A DNA stretch of 43,107 nucleotides from an uncultured Shimia sp. (GCF_913054185.1 NZ_CAJXIV010000025.1:1-43107), one strand, 5' to 3'; counted from the stretch's first letter, positions 1-8,229 are shown. The notes: generated by a model from the sequence alone, not told the origin. Translations and numbers: made by a program.

Positions 1-74
1 CTGCGCATAGCGGACCTCCGCGCCCCCAAAAACCAACTCCCTACCCCACCGTCCCCGTGCAACACATGCCAAAA

Positions 75-122
75 CCACAGACCTCCGCAAAACAGCCGCG
101 ATACAGACGTGTTACCGACGTG
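75..122 (-). repeat. 48-bp dispersed element, copy A (four 11-bp units)
   Basis: On the minus strand this reads as four consecutive 11-bp imperfect units (CGTCGGTAACA, CGTCTGTATCG, CGGCTGTTTTG, CGGAGGTCTGT) flanked by CA and GG. It matches the element at 5487-5534 at 39 of 48 positions. It ends 18 bp past the stop codon of the SnoaL-like gene, in the same orientation relative to its gene as the second copy. Function unknown. Confidence 0.7.
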
Positions 123-140
123 CCAATTGCCCGTTGCGCC

Positions 141-539
141 CTAGCCCATCAAATCCAACCGGTGGTCTTTCAATCGCCACCCCGCTTCTGTCTTCACGAC
201 AGTTTCCACATACCGCCCCACGGCAAAAATCTTGCTCTCGCCCTCCACTGTCTGCAGCGCCTGACTGACACAGCGCACCTGCGCTGAAACACCATCGCCG
301 TCGATCACAAAATTGCTCTGCACATGGGTCAACCCCGGAGGAACCAACGCGGCATTGTCTTTGACCCAGGCCACGATGTTGTCCCGCCCACGTAGATCAA
401 GCCCCATGCCCGGGAAAACAAAAGTTGCGTCTTCTACAAACAACGCTCCCATGGCCTCCGGCCCCTCAACGTCCACCGCCAGGGAGAACCGTGCGAACAG
501 TTCCTGGATCTCTACTCTATCTGCAATCGTAAGTGTCAT
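141..539 (-). CDS. SnoaL-like / NTF2-fold protein
   Basis: A 132-residue protein with the look of the SnoaL-like (NTF2 cone fold) family: an N-terminal helix (ADRVEIQELFARFSLAVD), then FVEDATFVFPG and a C-terminal sheet with WRLKDHRLDL. Family members are small ligand-binding proteins or enzymes (hydratases, isomerases, cyclases) and the sequence does not show which. The ATG is preceded by GAGGG and AAAGG. It lies 72 bp downstream of the quinone reductase on the same strand, so co-transcription is possible. Family call fairly safe; specific function unknown. Confidence 0.75.
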   Translation of the reverse strand: MTLTIADRVEIQELFARFSLAVDVEGPEAMGALFVEDATFVFPGMGLDLRGRDNIVAWVKDNAALVPPGLTHVQSNFVIDGDGVSAQVRCVSQALQTVEGESKIFAVGRYVETVVKTEAGWRLKDHRLDLMG

Positions 540-611
540 ACCTTTGATCCCTCATCGTGTACTGCGCCGCCGCAGCGGGTCATTCCGTTGTTTTTATGAG
601 AAATTTGTGGG

Positions 612-1151
612 TTAAGCCGCGATACTGAGCGGGGTGGTCACATAGTTCACCACTGCCGGTACACTGTCTGGCACCTGCGCCGGGTCACGGCTCATCGCAC
701 TGTGCAGCACAAACGGCGGCAGGTAGCGCATACCCAACATTTTGGCGGTCTGCTCAAACGGGCTTAGAAACACCTGCATCGGAAAACTGTTCATCCCACT
801 TGCTGCGTAGCTCTCCGCCGGCCCGCCTGTGGACACCGCCACCCCCAGCTCCTTGCCATGCATCTTGTCGCCGCCCGGCCCATAGGCAAATCCCGGCAAC
901 AGAACCTGATCCAACCAGGCTTTCAGCACCGGCGGCGAAGAGTACCAATAGAATGGAAACTGCAACACAACCCGATCCGCAGCCTGCAAAACCGTTTGTT
1001 CCGCAATCGGATCAAACCGCATTTCAGCCCCACCCACGGCCGTCAAATCCCGCGTGGTGACGCCATCGATCTGCGAAAGAGCGTCAAACCATTGCCGATT
1101 TACGGTTGAGGTCTCAAGCGCCGGATGCGCGGTCAAAACTACTGTCTGCAT
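612..1151 (-). CDS. NAD(P)H:quinone oxidoreductase, flavodoxin-like fold
   Basis: A 179-residue protein of the Flavodoxin_2 family (KefF/MdaB/YwrO type), expected to bind FMN or FAD and reduce quinones with two electrons from NAD(P)H in the cytoplasm. Visible signs are the N-terminal strand TVVLTAHP, the flavin-site motif QFPFYWYS (residues 64-71) followed by PPVLKAWLDQVLLPGFAYG, and a second loop STGG near 107-110. The frame stays open upstream to 1247, but ATG at 1151 is chosen because an AAAGGACC Shine-Dalgarno precedes it and the strand TVVLTAHP then sits at the N-terminus. It is divergent from a LysR regulator, the usual layout for a redox-responsive reductase and its regulator. Physiological substrate unknown. 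Confidence 0.88.
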   Translation of the reverse strand: MQTVVLTAHPALETSTVNRQWFDALSQIDGVTTRDLTAVGGAEMRFDPIAEQTVLQAADRVVLQFPFYWYSSPPVLKAWLDQVLLPGFAYGPGGDKMHGKELGVAVSTGGPAESYAASGMNSFPMQVFLSPFEQTAKMLGMRYLPPFVLHSAMSRDPAQVPDSVPAVVNYVTTPLSIAA

Positions 1152-1237
1152 GGTGGTCCTTTGGGCTGTGGCCTTCACCGCACGCGCTGCGCGATTTGGG
1201 CATTTGCGTTGTTGCCCAAACCTATCGCCGACGCCAT

Positions 1238-1248
1238 ATTGCAACAAT
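1238..1248. promoter_or_regulatory. Candidate LysR operator in divergent intergenic region
   Basis: The 11-bp inverted repeat ATTG-CAA-CAAT lies between the divergent starts of the quinone reductase (1151) and the LysR gene (1288). LysR regulators bind short interrupted palindromes in such intergenic regions. The position fits, but the motif is short and could be chance. Confidence 0.3.
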
Positions 1249-1287
1249 TGACCAAATTCTCACAACTATGGTGCAGGAGACTCACCA

Positions 1288-2187
1288 ATGCGCTTGCCAC
1301 TCTCCACGCTTGAAGTGTTCAACGCCATTGCCGCCGAAGGCAGCATGACCGCCGCTGCACAGGTTTTGGGTGTGAAACGTTCCACCGTCAGCCATCAGCT
1401 CAAAGCGCTGGAGGACCAACTTGGCACAGCCCTCTTCGTGCGCTCCACCCGCGCCATCAACCTAACCGAAGCGGGCCGCGCCTTGGCCCGCGCCTCCGCA
1501 CCCGCGTTCCAACAGCTGACGGATGGCCTGGAGAGCGCCCGCACCGTTGGCCACGCTGCCCGTGGCACCCTAAAGCTCGCCGCACCGGAGATCGCCTACC
1601 ACCTTCTGCTGCGGCACCACCTAACCGCGTTTCAACACGCCTATCCGGAGATCGAGGTCGAGCTTTCCCTCACCGACGCCCTGTCCGACATCTTGCAAGA
1701 AGGGCTGCACGCGGGCTTCCGCCTCGGTGGATTGGTGGCACAAGACATGATCGCGCTGGCCTTGACGCCCCCCTTGCCCACCGCCGTGGTTGCCAGCCCG
1801 GGCTACCTCTCGGCCCATAGCCGCCCCGAAACGCCTTCCGATTTGCTACAACACAATTGCCTGCAGTATCGCTTCCCCAGTTCCGGCCAGATTGCGCCCT
1901 GGACCTTCACTGGCAAGGATGGCGATTACCAAGTGGCCGCGCCAGGCCACATGACCACCAACTCTGTGCCAATCACCTTGGAACTGGCCACCCAAGGTCT
2001 GGGCATTGCTTATACGTTCCGCAATCACTGTGCGGACACGATCCAATCTGGCATCCTCGAAGAGCTTTTGGTCTCACACCGCGCCACCCTGCCCGGCCTG
2101 CATATCTATTTCCCCCAAGAATACCGCAGCTTTGTTCCCTTGCGACTGTTCACGCAATTCCTGCAATCCCGTCTGCGAACGGATTAG
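1288..2187 (+). CDS. LysR family transcriptional regulator
   Basis: A 299-residue LysR-type regulator. The N-terminal winged helix-turn-helix spans about residues 1-60 (LSTLEVFNAIAAEGSMTAAA, then VKRSTVSHQLKALEDQLG and LFVRSTRAINLTEAGR), followed by a linker helix and a substrate-binding domain from about 90 to 295. It resembles the GcvA/AmpR-like branch (P...LDLLQHNCLQYRF style), but the inducer cannot be inferred. A GGAG lies 9 bp before the ATG. The divergent quinone reductase is the obvious candidate target, and LysR proteins usually autoregulate from the same intergenic region. Confidence 0.93.
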   Translation: MRLPLSTLEVFNAIAAEGSMTAAAQVLGVKRSTVSHQLKALEDQLGTALFVRSTRAINLTEAGRALARASAPAFQQLTDGLESARTVGHAARGTLKLAAPEIAYHLLLRHHLTAFQHAYPEIEVELSLTDALSDILQEGLHAGFRLGGLVAQDMIALALTPPLPTAVVASPGYLSAHSRPETPSDLLQHNCLQYRFPSSGQIAPWTFTGKDGDYQVAAPGHMTTNSVPITLELATQGLGIAYTFRNHCADTIQSGILEELLVSHRATLPGLHIYFPQEYRSFVPLRLFTQFLQSRLRTD

Positions 2188-2514
2188 GCCAACTCACCCT
2201 TGTCTCAGCAAAAACCCGTCATCACCTGCTGCCACTCAAGCAGACCTCGCAGGATTTGATTGCGCCAAATACCTGTACTGGTTTCTCGCCCAACACATGC
2301 TGGAACCCGCGCTTGGGCGCGAATCTCCCCGCTGCTTGGCGATGCCCCTCAAAAACTGCACTTATAAAACCCAACCAATTTTCACACAAAGTAGTGCCCT
2401 CAAGACGGCAGCTCAATCAATGCGTGTATATCATCCTTCCACACACGCATTTGGCTTGATGCCCGCACAAACTTACGTCTAGCTGCACGCATATCCTCCA
2501 ACAGGACGTTTCTC
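2188..2514. other. 327-bp intergenic region, no gene seen
   Basis: No frame here has protein-like composition or a ribosome-binding site. The only clear structure is the inverted repeat at 2419-2451, described separately. The region separates the LysR gene from the co-directional MFS gene and probably holds the latter's promoter, but I cannot place -35/-10 boxes with confidence. Confidence 0.5.
2419..2451. promoter_or_regulatory. 9-bp inverted repeat upstream of MFS gene
   Basis: AATGCGTGT (2419-2427) is the exact reverse complement of ACACGCATT (2443-2451), with a 15-nt loop. It lies 64 bp upstream of the MFS start and is not followed by a T-run, so it is not a terminator. It could be an operator or a hairpin in the 5' leader. 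Confidence 0.35.
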
Positions 2515-3693
2515 ATGACCCCCTCTCTGTCCTCCGGGACCGTGCGCCTCATTATGGCGCTGTTCTTCTTGCACCCATTTGCGCTTGGCGGATGGTTGCC
2601 ACATATCCCTTATGTGCAATCCAAGCTCGACCTGACCAACGCGCAGTTGGCCCTGTCCCTTCTTGGCTTGCCACTGGCTTTTGTGTTCATTTCGAAATTT
2701 GCCGCAAAAGTTGTGGCTCAATACGGCGCACCAAAAATCTTTCTGGTCTTTTTCCCAATCCAGGCGGCCACCGTTGTGTTGCCGCTTTTTGCCGTCAGCC
2801 AAATCACGCTGTTTTTGGCCTTGCTGATCTTTGGCGCATCGATGACTTTCCTCAATGTGGCGCTCAACGTCTACGCCGGCCAGCTTGAGAAAGCCGCCAA
2901 GAAATCCGTGATGAACCGCTGCCATGGCTTCTGGGCGCTTGGCTTGACGGTTGGCTCCTTCCTGGCCGCAATGTTCACTGTGTCCCTGTCACCGGCGTTC
3001 ACCGTGCTTGCTCTCTCCGCAAGCACCACAGTCCTGGCTGTCTGGCTTGCACGGTCTTTGCCCAATCTACGGCCAAAAACCTCTGACACCCAAAAGGCAA
3101 CCAAGCGGCGCAAGCTTCGCGATTACCCAACAACCCTGTTTCTGATCGTGCTTTTTGTGGTCTCCGTCACCATGGCCGAGGGTGCGATGGCCAACTGGGG
3201 AGCGGTCTATATGGCGGAACGCCTGCCCGAAGGTGCAAGCACAGCTGGCCTTGCGATCACTGTGTTTTCCGGCTTTGTGGCCTTTGGCCGCTTCATTGGT
3301 GACTTCTTGAAAGTCCGCATGGGCAGCACCAACCTCGCCCGCATGAACGTTGGCTTGGCCATCATTGGCTTGGTGATCCTGGTGGCGCCATTCCCGCCAC
3401 TGATGTCTTTTGTTGGCTTTGCCTGCATTGGTCTGGGCCTCTCGGTTGGCTTCCCGCTGGCAGTGTCCGCCGCCGCCGCACTGGAGGATGAACACGACGC
3501 TGACAATATTGCTTTCCTATCGGTCATGGCTATCGGCACCAACGTGGTCGCCCCGCCCATCATCGGGCTTCTGGCGGACAATGTTGGCATTTCCCTTGCC
3601 CTGGCCGCTCTGCTGCCGGGTCTCTGTCTCAGCTTTGTGATGGCCCGCCATTTGACCCCAACACCAGAGCTGCCCAAAGCGGCCCCAGCCTAG
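2515..3693 (+). CDS. MFS transporter, YbjJ-like
   Basis: A 392-residue inner-membrane major facilitator with about 12 hydrophobic segments and a charged central loop (KTSDTQKATKRRKLRDYP, near residues 190-205). It resembles the YbjJ branch: MNRCHGFWALGLTVGSF after TM4, AEGAMANWGAVY in TM7 and LGLSVGFPLAVSAAAAL in TM10. Substrate is unknown, and sugar, drug or metabolite export are all possible. The start is supported by AGGA 8 bp before the ATG. It appears monocistronic: a long leader precedes it and a hairpin terminator follows. Confidence 0.9.
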   Translation: MTPSLSSGTVRLIMALFFLHPFALGGWLPHIPYVQSKLDLTNAQLALSLLGLPLAFVFISKFAAKVVAQYGAPKIFLVFFPIQAATVVLPLFAVSQITLFLALLIFGASMTFLNVALNVYAGQLEKAAKKSVMNRCHGFWALGLTVGSFLAAMFTVSLSPAFTVLALSASTTVLAVWLARSLPNLRPKTSDTQKATKRRKLRDYPTTLFLIVLFVVSVTMAEGAMANWGAVYMAERLPEGASTAGLAITVFSGFVAFGRFIGDFLKVRMGSTNLARMNVGLAIIGLVILVAPFPPLMSFVGFACIGLGLSVGFPLAVSAAAALEDEHDADNIAFLSVMAIGTNVVAPPIIGLLADNVGISLALAALLPGLCLSFVMARHLTPTPELPKAAPA

Positions 3694-3725
3694 GTCCAGG
3701 CTTGTTCCAGCATCAATCACCCTCA

Positions 3726-3757
3726 GTGCCCGCGTTTTTTTAACATCACGCGGGCAC
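3726..3757 (+). terminator. Hairpin terminator after MFS gene
   Basis: A perfect 9-bp stem, GTGCCCGCG (3726-3734) with CGCGGGCAC (3749-3757), starts 32 bp after the MFS stop. The loop is T-rich and AATTGTTTT follows. The T-run after the stem is imperfect. Confidence 0.6.
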
Positions 3758-3787
3758 AATTGTTTTCACTAATCTCAAACGCCTACG

Positions 3788-3816
3788 CCTTTTGGCGAGG
3801 GCCAATCGCCCAAAGG
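3788..3816. other. Imperfect hairpin upstream of LRR gene
   Basis: CCTTTTGGCGA (3788-3798) pairs with TCGCCCAAAGG (3806-3816) over 11 positions with one mismatch and a 7-nt loop. It lies about 100 bp before the LRR start with no T-run after it. Role unknown. Confidence 0.35.
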
Positions 3817-3916
3817 CCATCCAAACTGGCCAAAAAGTGAGTTGCCGGAGAGCTGATCCGCAGTACACTGAACCTCCACTATCGCTCCTGTTCTCTTTTT
3901 TCCCCGCGCCCGCTCA

Positions 3917-5437
3917 ATGGCGCCGTTGATGAGTTTTCACGTGCTGACCAGTTTAAAAATCCAATCTTTTCTCACCGTGGCCAAACAAAGCCTCAAACAA
4001 CGCATGCGCCCGCAAGTTCGGGCGCGTCGCAAGGCGGGCATTGCCCCAAACGGTCCCCCCGCTGATCCCACCGCATTCTTTTTCTGGAGCTTAGAGCGTC
4101 ACAAGGAGGCCCGTGCCAAACGAAAAGTGATCTCCGGGGACAACGGCTTGCTGCTACCCGAAATTGCCGAGTTGGATCCGCATTTGCGCAAACTCTGCAT
4201 TCGCCACACACCAATCACTGATGTCTCCGCCCTACGCGGCCTGCCCAGCTTGGTTGAGTTGGAAATCATCGCCTCGCCGGTGGCAGACCTGTCTCCACTG
4301 GCCGACCTGCCCAATCTGGCAAAGCTGACCCTTTCGATCCCGCCCGAGACACCGGTCTCCCTCCCCAATTTGCCAAACCTTCGCTTCTTAAAACTGTCCC
4401 ACCCCCGCACTCCAGTACGGCTTGGCAACATGCCAAATTTGCAAAGTGCTGACCTTCTGGCGCTCTGTGAAGACCTCTCACAACTGGTGCAAAGTCCCGC
4501 GCTAACGGAGCTTAAACTGCGCCTCTCTGACGGGCAGACGCTGGCGCCTCTGGCACAGGCACAAAACCTCTCCAGCCTGTCTCTGCGCTGTGATGGAGCA
4601 GTTGACCTTACCGCCCTCTCTGCTCTCAGCCAACTGGAAACCTTGGACCTGTTTGGCGCTAAAACAACCGACCTTTCCGCACTGAGCGCACTGCCGCGTT
4701 TGAAAACGCTCTCCCTTTGGAACACACCTGCGAGTGATTTTGCCTCACTGGCGGCGTTGTCCACCCTCAAGAATCTCACAATTCAATCACTGGTGCCAGT
4801 GTCCGACCTGTCGTTTGTCGCCGCACTTACAGGGCTCAACCACCTTTCACTGGGACAGGTGTCACAGACAGACCTGTCGCCTTTGTCCCAGTTGAGCAAG
4901 CTGACCTACCTGTTGCTGCAAATCGCGGACCCGGGCGTTGATCTTGCCCCCCTGTCACATTGCACCGCGCTGCAAACCTTGCACGTCCGGTTGGCCGAAT
5001 CCGTGGAAGGCCCCATGACCTCCGCTTGGCCACACCTGCCAAATTTGCAAAGTGCCAGCTTATCCGGGGCCGGCATTGTTTCCTTGAACGGGCTTCAGCG
5101 CTGCCGAGCCCTCCAGTGTCTGCAATGCACGGGCACGGCAGTCAAAGACCTCTATCCCCTGCACTCACTTCCGCAGCTGGAATTTCTGGACATCACGGAC
5201 ACGAGTGTTGTTGATCTGTCGGTGCTGCTCACCTTGCCAAAATTCACCAAGGCCAATGCCAAGGCGACGCTGGCGATCAACGGCACGCCAGCCCTTCAAT
5301 CCATGCATGATTTAGAAGCTTTGGCAGCCTGCGCAAACGGGCGTGAATTTAATCACTACCGCCATGTCATGGCCAACCGTGTGGTCGATCATTTACGCGA
5401 CGCTGCCACACCCTCGTCAGAAACAGCTGACGCCTAA
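3917..5437 (+). CDS. Leucine-rich-repeat protein, function unknown
   Basis: A 506-residue protein built almost entirely of leucine-rich repeats of about 22-23 residues from around residue 80 to 440, for example VADLSPLADLPNLAKLTL, TTDLSALSALPRLKTLSL and QTDLSPLSQLSKLTYLLL. I count roughly 15-16 units of the SDS22/internalin-like type, with the pattern dLspLs.L..L..L.l. The N-terminus is basic (KQSLKQRMRPQVRARRKAG) and there is no signal peptide or membrane segment, so it is probably cytosolic unless exported by a dedicated system. No enzymatic domain is seen. Start uncertain: no good Shine-Dalgarno precedes 3917, and ATG at 3929 or 4001 is possible. LRRs usually bind proteins; partners are unknown. 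Confidence 0.85.
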   Translation: MAPLMSFHVLTSLKIQSFLTVAKQSLKQRMRPQVRARRKAGIAPNGPPADPTAFFFWSLERHKEARAKRKVISGDNGLLLPEIAELDPHLRKLCIRHTPITDVSALRGLPSLVELEIIASPVADLSPLADLPNLAKLTLSIPPETPVSLPNLPNLRFLKLSHPRTPVRLGNMPNLQSADLLALCEDLSQLVQSPALTELKLRLSDGQTLAPLAQAQNLSSLSLRCDGAVDLTALSALSQLETLDLFGAKTTDLSALSALPRLKTLSLWNTPASDFASLAALSTLKNLTIQSLVPVSDLSFVAALTGLNHLSLGQVSQTDLSPLSQLSKLTYLLLQIADPGVDLAPLSHCTALQTLHVRLAESVEGPMTSAWPHLPNLQSASLSGAGIVSLNGLQRCRALQCLQCTGTAVKDLYPLHSLPQLEFLDITDTSVVDLSVLLTLPKFTKANAKATLAINGTPALQSMHDLEALAACANGREFNHYRHVMANRVVDHLRDAATPSSETADA

Positions 5438-5450
5438 AATCTGAACACAA

Positions 5451-5476
5451 TGTTGCGGCACCGTCGCGCCGCAACA
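5451..5476. terminator. Hairpin between convergent LRR and uup genes
   Basis: A 9-bp perfect stem, TGTTGCGGC (5451-5459) with GCCGCAACA (5468-5476), lies 14 bp after the LRR stop in a convergent intergenic region. T-runs on either side are weak, so it may terminate inefficiently or act as a 3' stabiliser. Confidence 0.45.
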
Positions 5477-5486
5477 TATTCAAAAG

Positions 5487-5534
5487 CCACGGACAGTCGC
5501 AAAACAGCCGGGAAACAGACGCAATACCGACGTG
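5487..5534 (-). repeat. 48-bp dispersed element, copy B (four 11-bp units)
   Basis: On the minus strand the units are CGTCGGTATTG, CGTCTGTTTCC, CGGCTGTTTTG and CGACTGTCCGT, flanked by CA and GG as in copy A at 75-122. It ends 4 bp past the uup stop codon, in the same orientation relative to the upstream gene as copy A. Confidence 0.7.
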
Positions 5535-5538
5535 AAAA

Positions 5539-7353
5539 TCAGCCGTTGCTGTCCGCTTTCTCCTCGAGCATCAGCCATTCTTCTTCGGCTTTTTGCAAGG
5601 CAGTGTGACGCTCCACCAATGCCTCTGTGGCCTTCTGGAATTTCACCGGTTCTTTGGTGAACAACTCCGGGTCAGCCATGAAACCTTCCAGCTTGGATAT
5701 CTCCGCCTCCAGCCGTTCCATAATGCCCGGTAGTGCCTCTAAGCGATGCTTCTCGGTAAAGCTCAGGCCAACCGCAGGGGCGGCCTTCTCTGCCTTTGCC
5801 TTTTCGCCCTTAATCTTTGATTTTTCGGCCTTTTTGGGCGCGTCAGCCTGCCGCTGCGTACGGTAGTCGGACCACCCGCCTGCGTAGGTCACCGCGTGTC
5901 CGTTGCCTTCCATGGCAATGGTGGTTGTGGCAACACGGTCGAGAAAATCCCGGTCGTGGCTCACCAGCAAAACGGTGCCATCATAGTCATCCAACAGCTC
6001 TTGCAGAAGATCGAGCGTCTCCACATCCAGATCGTTGGTAGGTTCGTCCATAACCAGGAGATTGCTGTCCTTAGCCATCAGTTTTGCCAGTAACAACCGC
6101 GCCTTTTCACCGCCGGACAAAGACCGCACAGGCGCCCGCGCTTGACGATCGTCAAACAGAAATTCTTTAAGGTATCCAACAACATGCTTGGGATTACCTC
6201 GCACCATGACCTGATCAGCTTTGCCCGAAACCCGCATGTCCGGATCACCTGTCAGGCTGTCCCACAACGTCATGTCCGGGTCCAGTTTGGAACGCGCTTG
6301 ATCAAACACCGCTGACAGCAGATTGGTGCCCAACGCCACCGTTCCCGTGTCAGGCGCCACCTCGCCCATCAGCATTTTAATCAGCGTTGTTTTGCCCACA
6401 CCGTTGGGCCCAACAAAGGCAACACGGTCGCCGCGTTGCACGGTCAGAGAAAAGTCCTGCACAATGCTCTTGCCATCGTAGGTTTTCGACAAACCTTTGG
6501 CGTCTATGACCTTTTTGCCCGACTTTGGACCCGCAGACAGCTCCATGGCCGCTGACCCTTGGCGCGTGATCATCGCAGAGCGTTCGGAGCGTAGATCCTT
6601 TAGCGCCCGCACGCGCCCTTGGTTGCGCTTACGCCGCGCACTGATGCCTTCCACAGCCCACCGCGCCTCTGCTTTGATTTTGCGATCCATCTTGTGACGT
6701 TGCAGGTCTTCTTCGTCCCAAACTTTGTCTCGCCATGCCTCAAAGCCCTCAAAGCCCTTTTCCTGACGACGCACCATTCCCCTATCAATCCAAAGGGTTG
6801 CGCGCGTCAGGGCACGCAAGAACGCGCGGTCGTGACTGATCAAAACGTAGCCCGCCCGAGTGGCATTTAACTCCGCCTCAAGCCAGGCAATGGCTTCAAT
6901 ATCAAGATGGTTGGTCGGCTCGTCCAGCAACATCAACTCTGGCGCTTCCGCCATCAAACGTGCCAAGGCCGCTCGCCGCCGCTCCCCCCCAGATGCGGTT
7001 TCCACCGCACGTGCCGGATCAAATTTCAGCCCTTCGCCCGCGCGTTCAACTTTGTACATCTCGCCTGGATCCAAGGCCGCTGAGGCAAAATCTCCAAGCG
7101 TGGCAAACCCTTTCATATCAGGGTCTTGCTCCATGTATCCTACGCTCACTCCTGGCGGCACAACAATGTCTCCGCGGTCCGGCTCCACCAAGCCAGCCAT
7201 CACTTTCAGCAAGGTTGATTTGCCAGAGCCATTGCGCCCAACCAATGCCACCCGGTCTCCGGGTTGCACCACCAGGCCCAACTGATCAAACACAGGATCC
7301 CCGCCAAAGGTCAGGGAAATATCATTCATCTGTAAAAGGGGTATACGTGCCAT
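5539..7353 (-). CDS. uup: ABC-F family ATPase Uup
   Basis: A 604-residue soluble ABC-F protein with two nucleotide-binding domains and no membrane segments. NBD1: Walker A GRNGSGKST (39-47), signature SGGER (121-125), Walker B LLDEPTNHLD (142-151). NBD2: Walker A GPNGVGKTT (315-323), signature LSGGE (412-416), Walker B LLVMDEPTNDLD (432-443). The linker between them is charged. A Lys/Glu-rich C-terminal region from about 510 looks like the coiled-coil domain typical of Uup. ABC-F proteins act on the ribosome, and Uup has also been linked to DNA branch-structure tolerance. Start ATG at 7353 follows AGGCGCAGGGC. It is followed directly by repeat element B. Confidence 0.93.
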   Translation of the reverse strand: MARIPLLQMNDISLTFGGDPVFDQLGLVVQPGDRVALVGRNGSGKSTLLKVMAGLVEPDRGDIVVPPGVSVGYMEQDPDMKGFATLGDFASAALDPGEMYKVERAGEGLKFDPARAVETASGGERRRAALARLMAEAPELMLLDEPTNHLDIEAIAWLEAELNATRAGYVLISHDRAFLRALTRATLWIDRGMVRRQEKGFEGFEAWRDKVWDEEDLQRHKMDRKIKAEARWAVEGISARRKRNQGRVRALKDLRSERSAMITRQGSAAMELSAGPKSGKKVIDAKGLSKTYDGKSIVQDFSLTVQRGDRVAFVGPNGVGKTTLIKMLMGEVAPDTGTVALGTNLLSAVFDQARSKLDPDMTLWDSLTGDPDMRVSGKADQVMVRGNPKHVVGYLKEFLFDDRQARAPVRSLSGGEKARLLLAKLMAKDSNLLVMDEPTNDLDVETLDLLQELLDDYDGTVLLVSHDRDFLDRVATTTIAMEGNGHAVTYAGGWSDYRTQRQADAPKKAEKSKIKGEKAKAEKAAPAVGLSFTEKHRLEALPGIMERLEAEISKLEGFMADPELFTKEPVKFQKATEALVERHTALQKAEEEWLMLEEKADSNG

Positions 7354-7403
7354 GCCCTGCGCCTAGCCCGCACAGGCTTTCCCGTCAACCACGACAGCTG
7401 CGT

Positions 7404-8144
7404 CTAACTGGCCAAAGCCCGCAAAAGCCGTTTTCGCGCCGCAGGAATGGCCTTTACCTCAACACCAGTAAACACATGCAGCGTATTCATTTTTTGATCC
7501 ACAACCGCATGGTCACTGACCCACCCCCCCATCAAGAGATAGCTGCGCAACATCGGCGGCATGCTGAGTTGTGCGGCCTTGATATTGGGCTTACGGCGCA
7601 ACCGTGTTGCAAACCGAAAGACTTTGGGCGCTTTCACTTTTGGCAGCCACCGTGTTGGCGCCAAGTGGCGGTCTCGCAACATGGCAAAACTATCAAGGTA
7701 GGAGCTGGTGTCCGTGCCCGCAAAGGACGCACAGCCAAACAGAAGTTCTACATTGTTTTCATCCACGTAAGCAGTCATGGCGCCCCATGCGATGCGCAGG
7801 ACATCTGCATCATGTACATCGGGATGCAGACAGAACCGCCCCATTTCGACCATGCGCCCCGGGTACGATTTTAACGCATCCAGTTCATAAAACTGCGCCG
7901 AATAACTGCGGCCGATTTCATCACCACCGTTCAGCGGCAACATCCTAAAGCCACAGACCAACCGGCCACTAATCGCTTCTTCGATCATGTAATGGGTACA
8001 AAGGGAATCGTAGGCGTCAGTATCCAAATCAGAGTCGTCGCCGTGAAAAGCCAAACTCCGCAACCGTTGCGCAGCGTGCAAATCCTGCACGCCATCCGCC
8101 ACACGCACTCGGTAACGCCCCAACTCAAGCTTATGACTGCCCAT
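7404..8144 (-). CDS. Aminolipid N-acyltransferase, OlsB/GlsB-like (GNAT fold)
   Basis: A 246-residue acyltransferase of the Acetyltransf_5 family related to L-ornithine N-alpha-acyltransferase OlsB. It would use 3-hydroxyacyl-ACP to acylate the amino group of an amino acid, the first step of a phosphorus-free aminolipid, at the cytoplasmic membrane. Recognisable blocks are YRVRVADGVQDLHAAQRLR near the N-terminus, MVEMGRFCLHPD and VELLFGCASFAGTDTSSYLD. Rhodobacteraceae also have GlsB, an OlsB homologue making glutamine lipids, and the sequence alone does not tell the two apart. ATG at 8144 is preferred to the upstream GTG at 8159 because GAGGAG lies 5 bp before it. No OlsA-type second acyltransferase gene is nearby. 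Confidence 0.8.
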   Translation of the reverse strand: MGSHKLELGRYRVRVADGVQDLHAAQRLRSLAFHGDDSDLDTDAYDSLCTHYMIEEAISGRLVCGFRMLPLNGGDEIGRSYSAQFYELDALKSYPGRMVEMGRFCLHPDVHDADVLRIAWGAMTAYVDENNVELLFGCASFAGTDTSSYLDSFAMLRDRHLAPTRWLPKVKAPKVFRFATRLRRKPNIKAAQLSMPPMLRSYLLMGGWVSDHAVVDQKMNTLHVFTGVEVKAIPAARKRLLRALAS

Positions 8145-8229
8145 CTGCGCTCCTCTCACACAAGCAGTCTAACAGAGGTGTCGCGACATCCGAATGACAA
8201 ACCGACACCCATCAGATCGAGCTGGCAAA

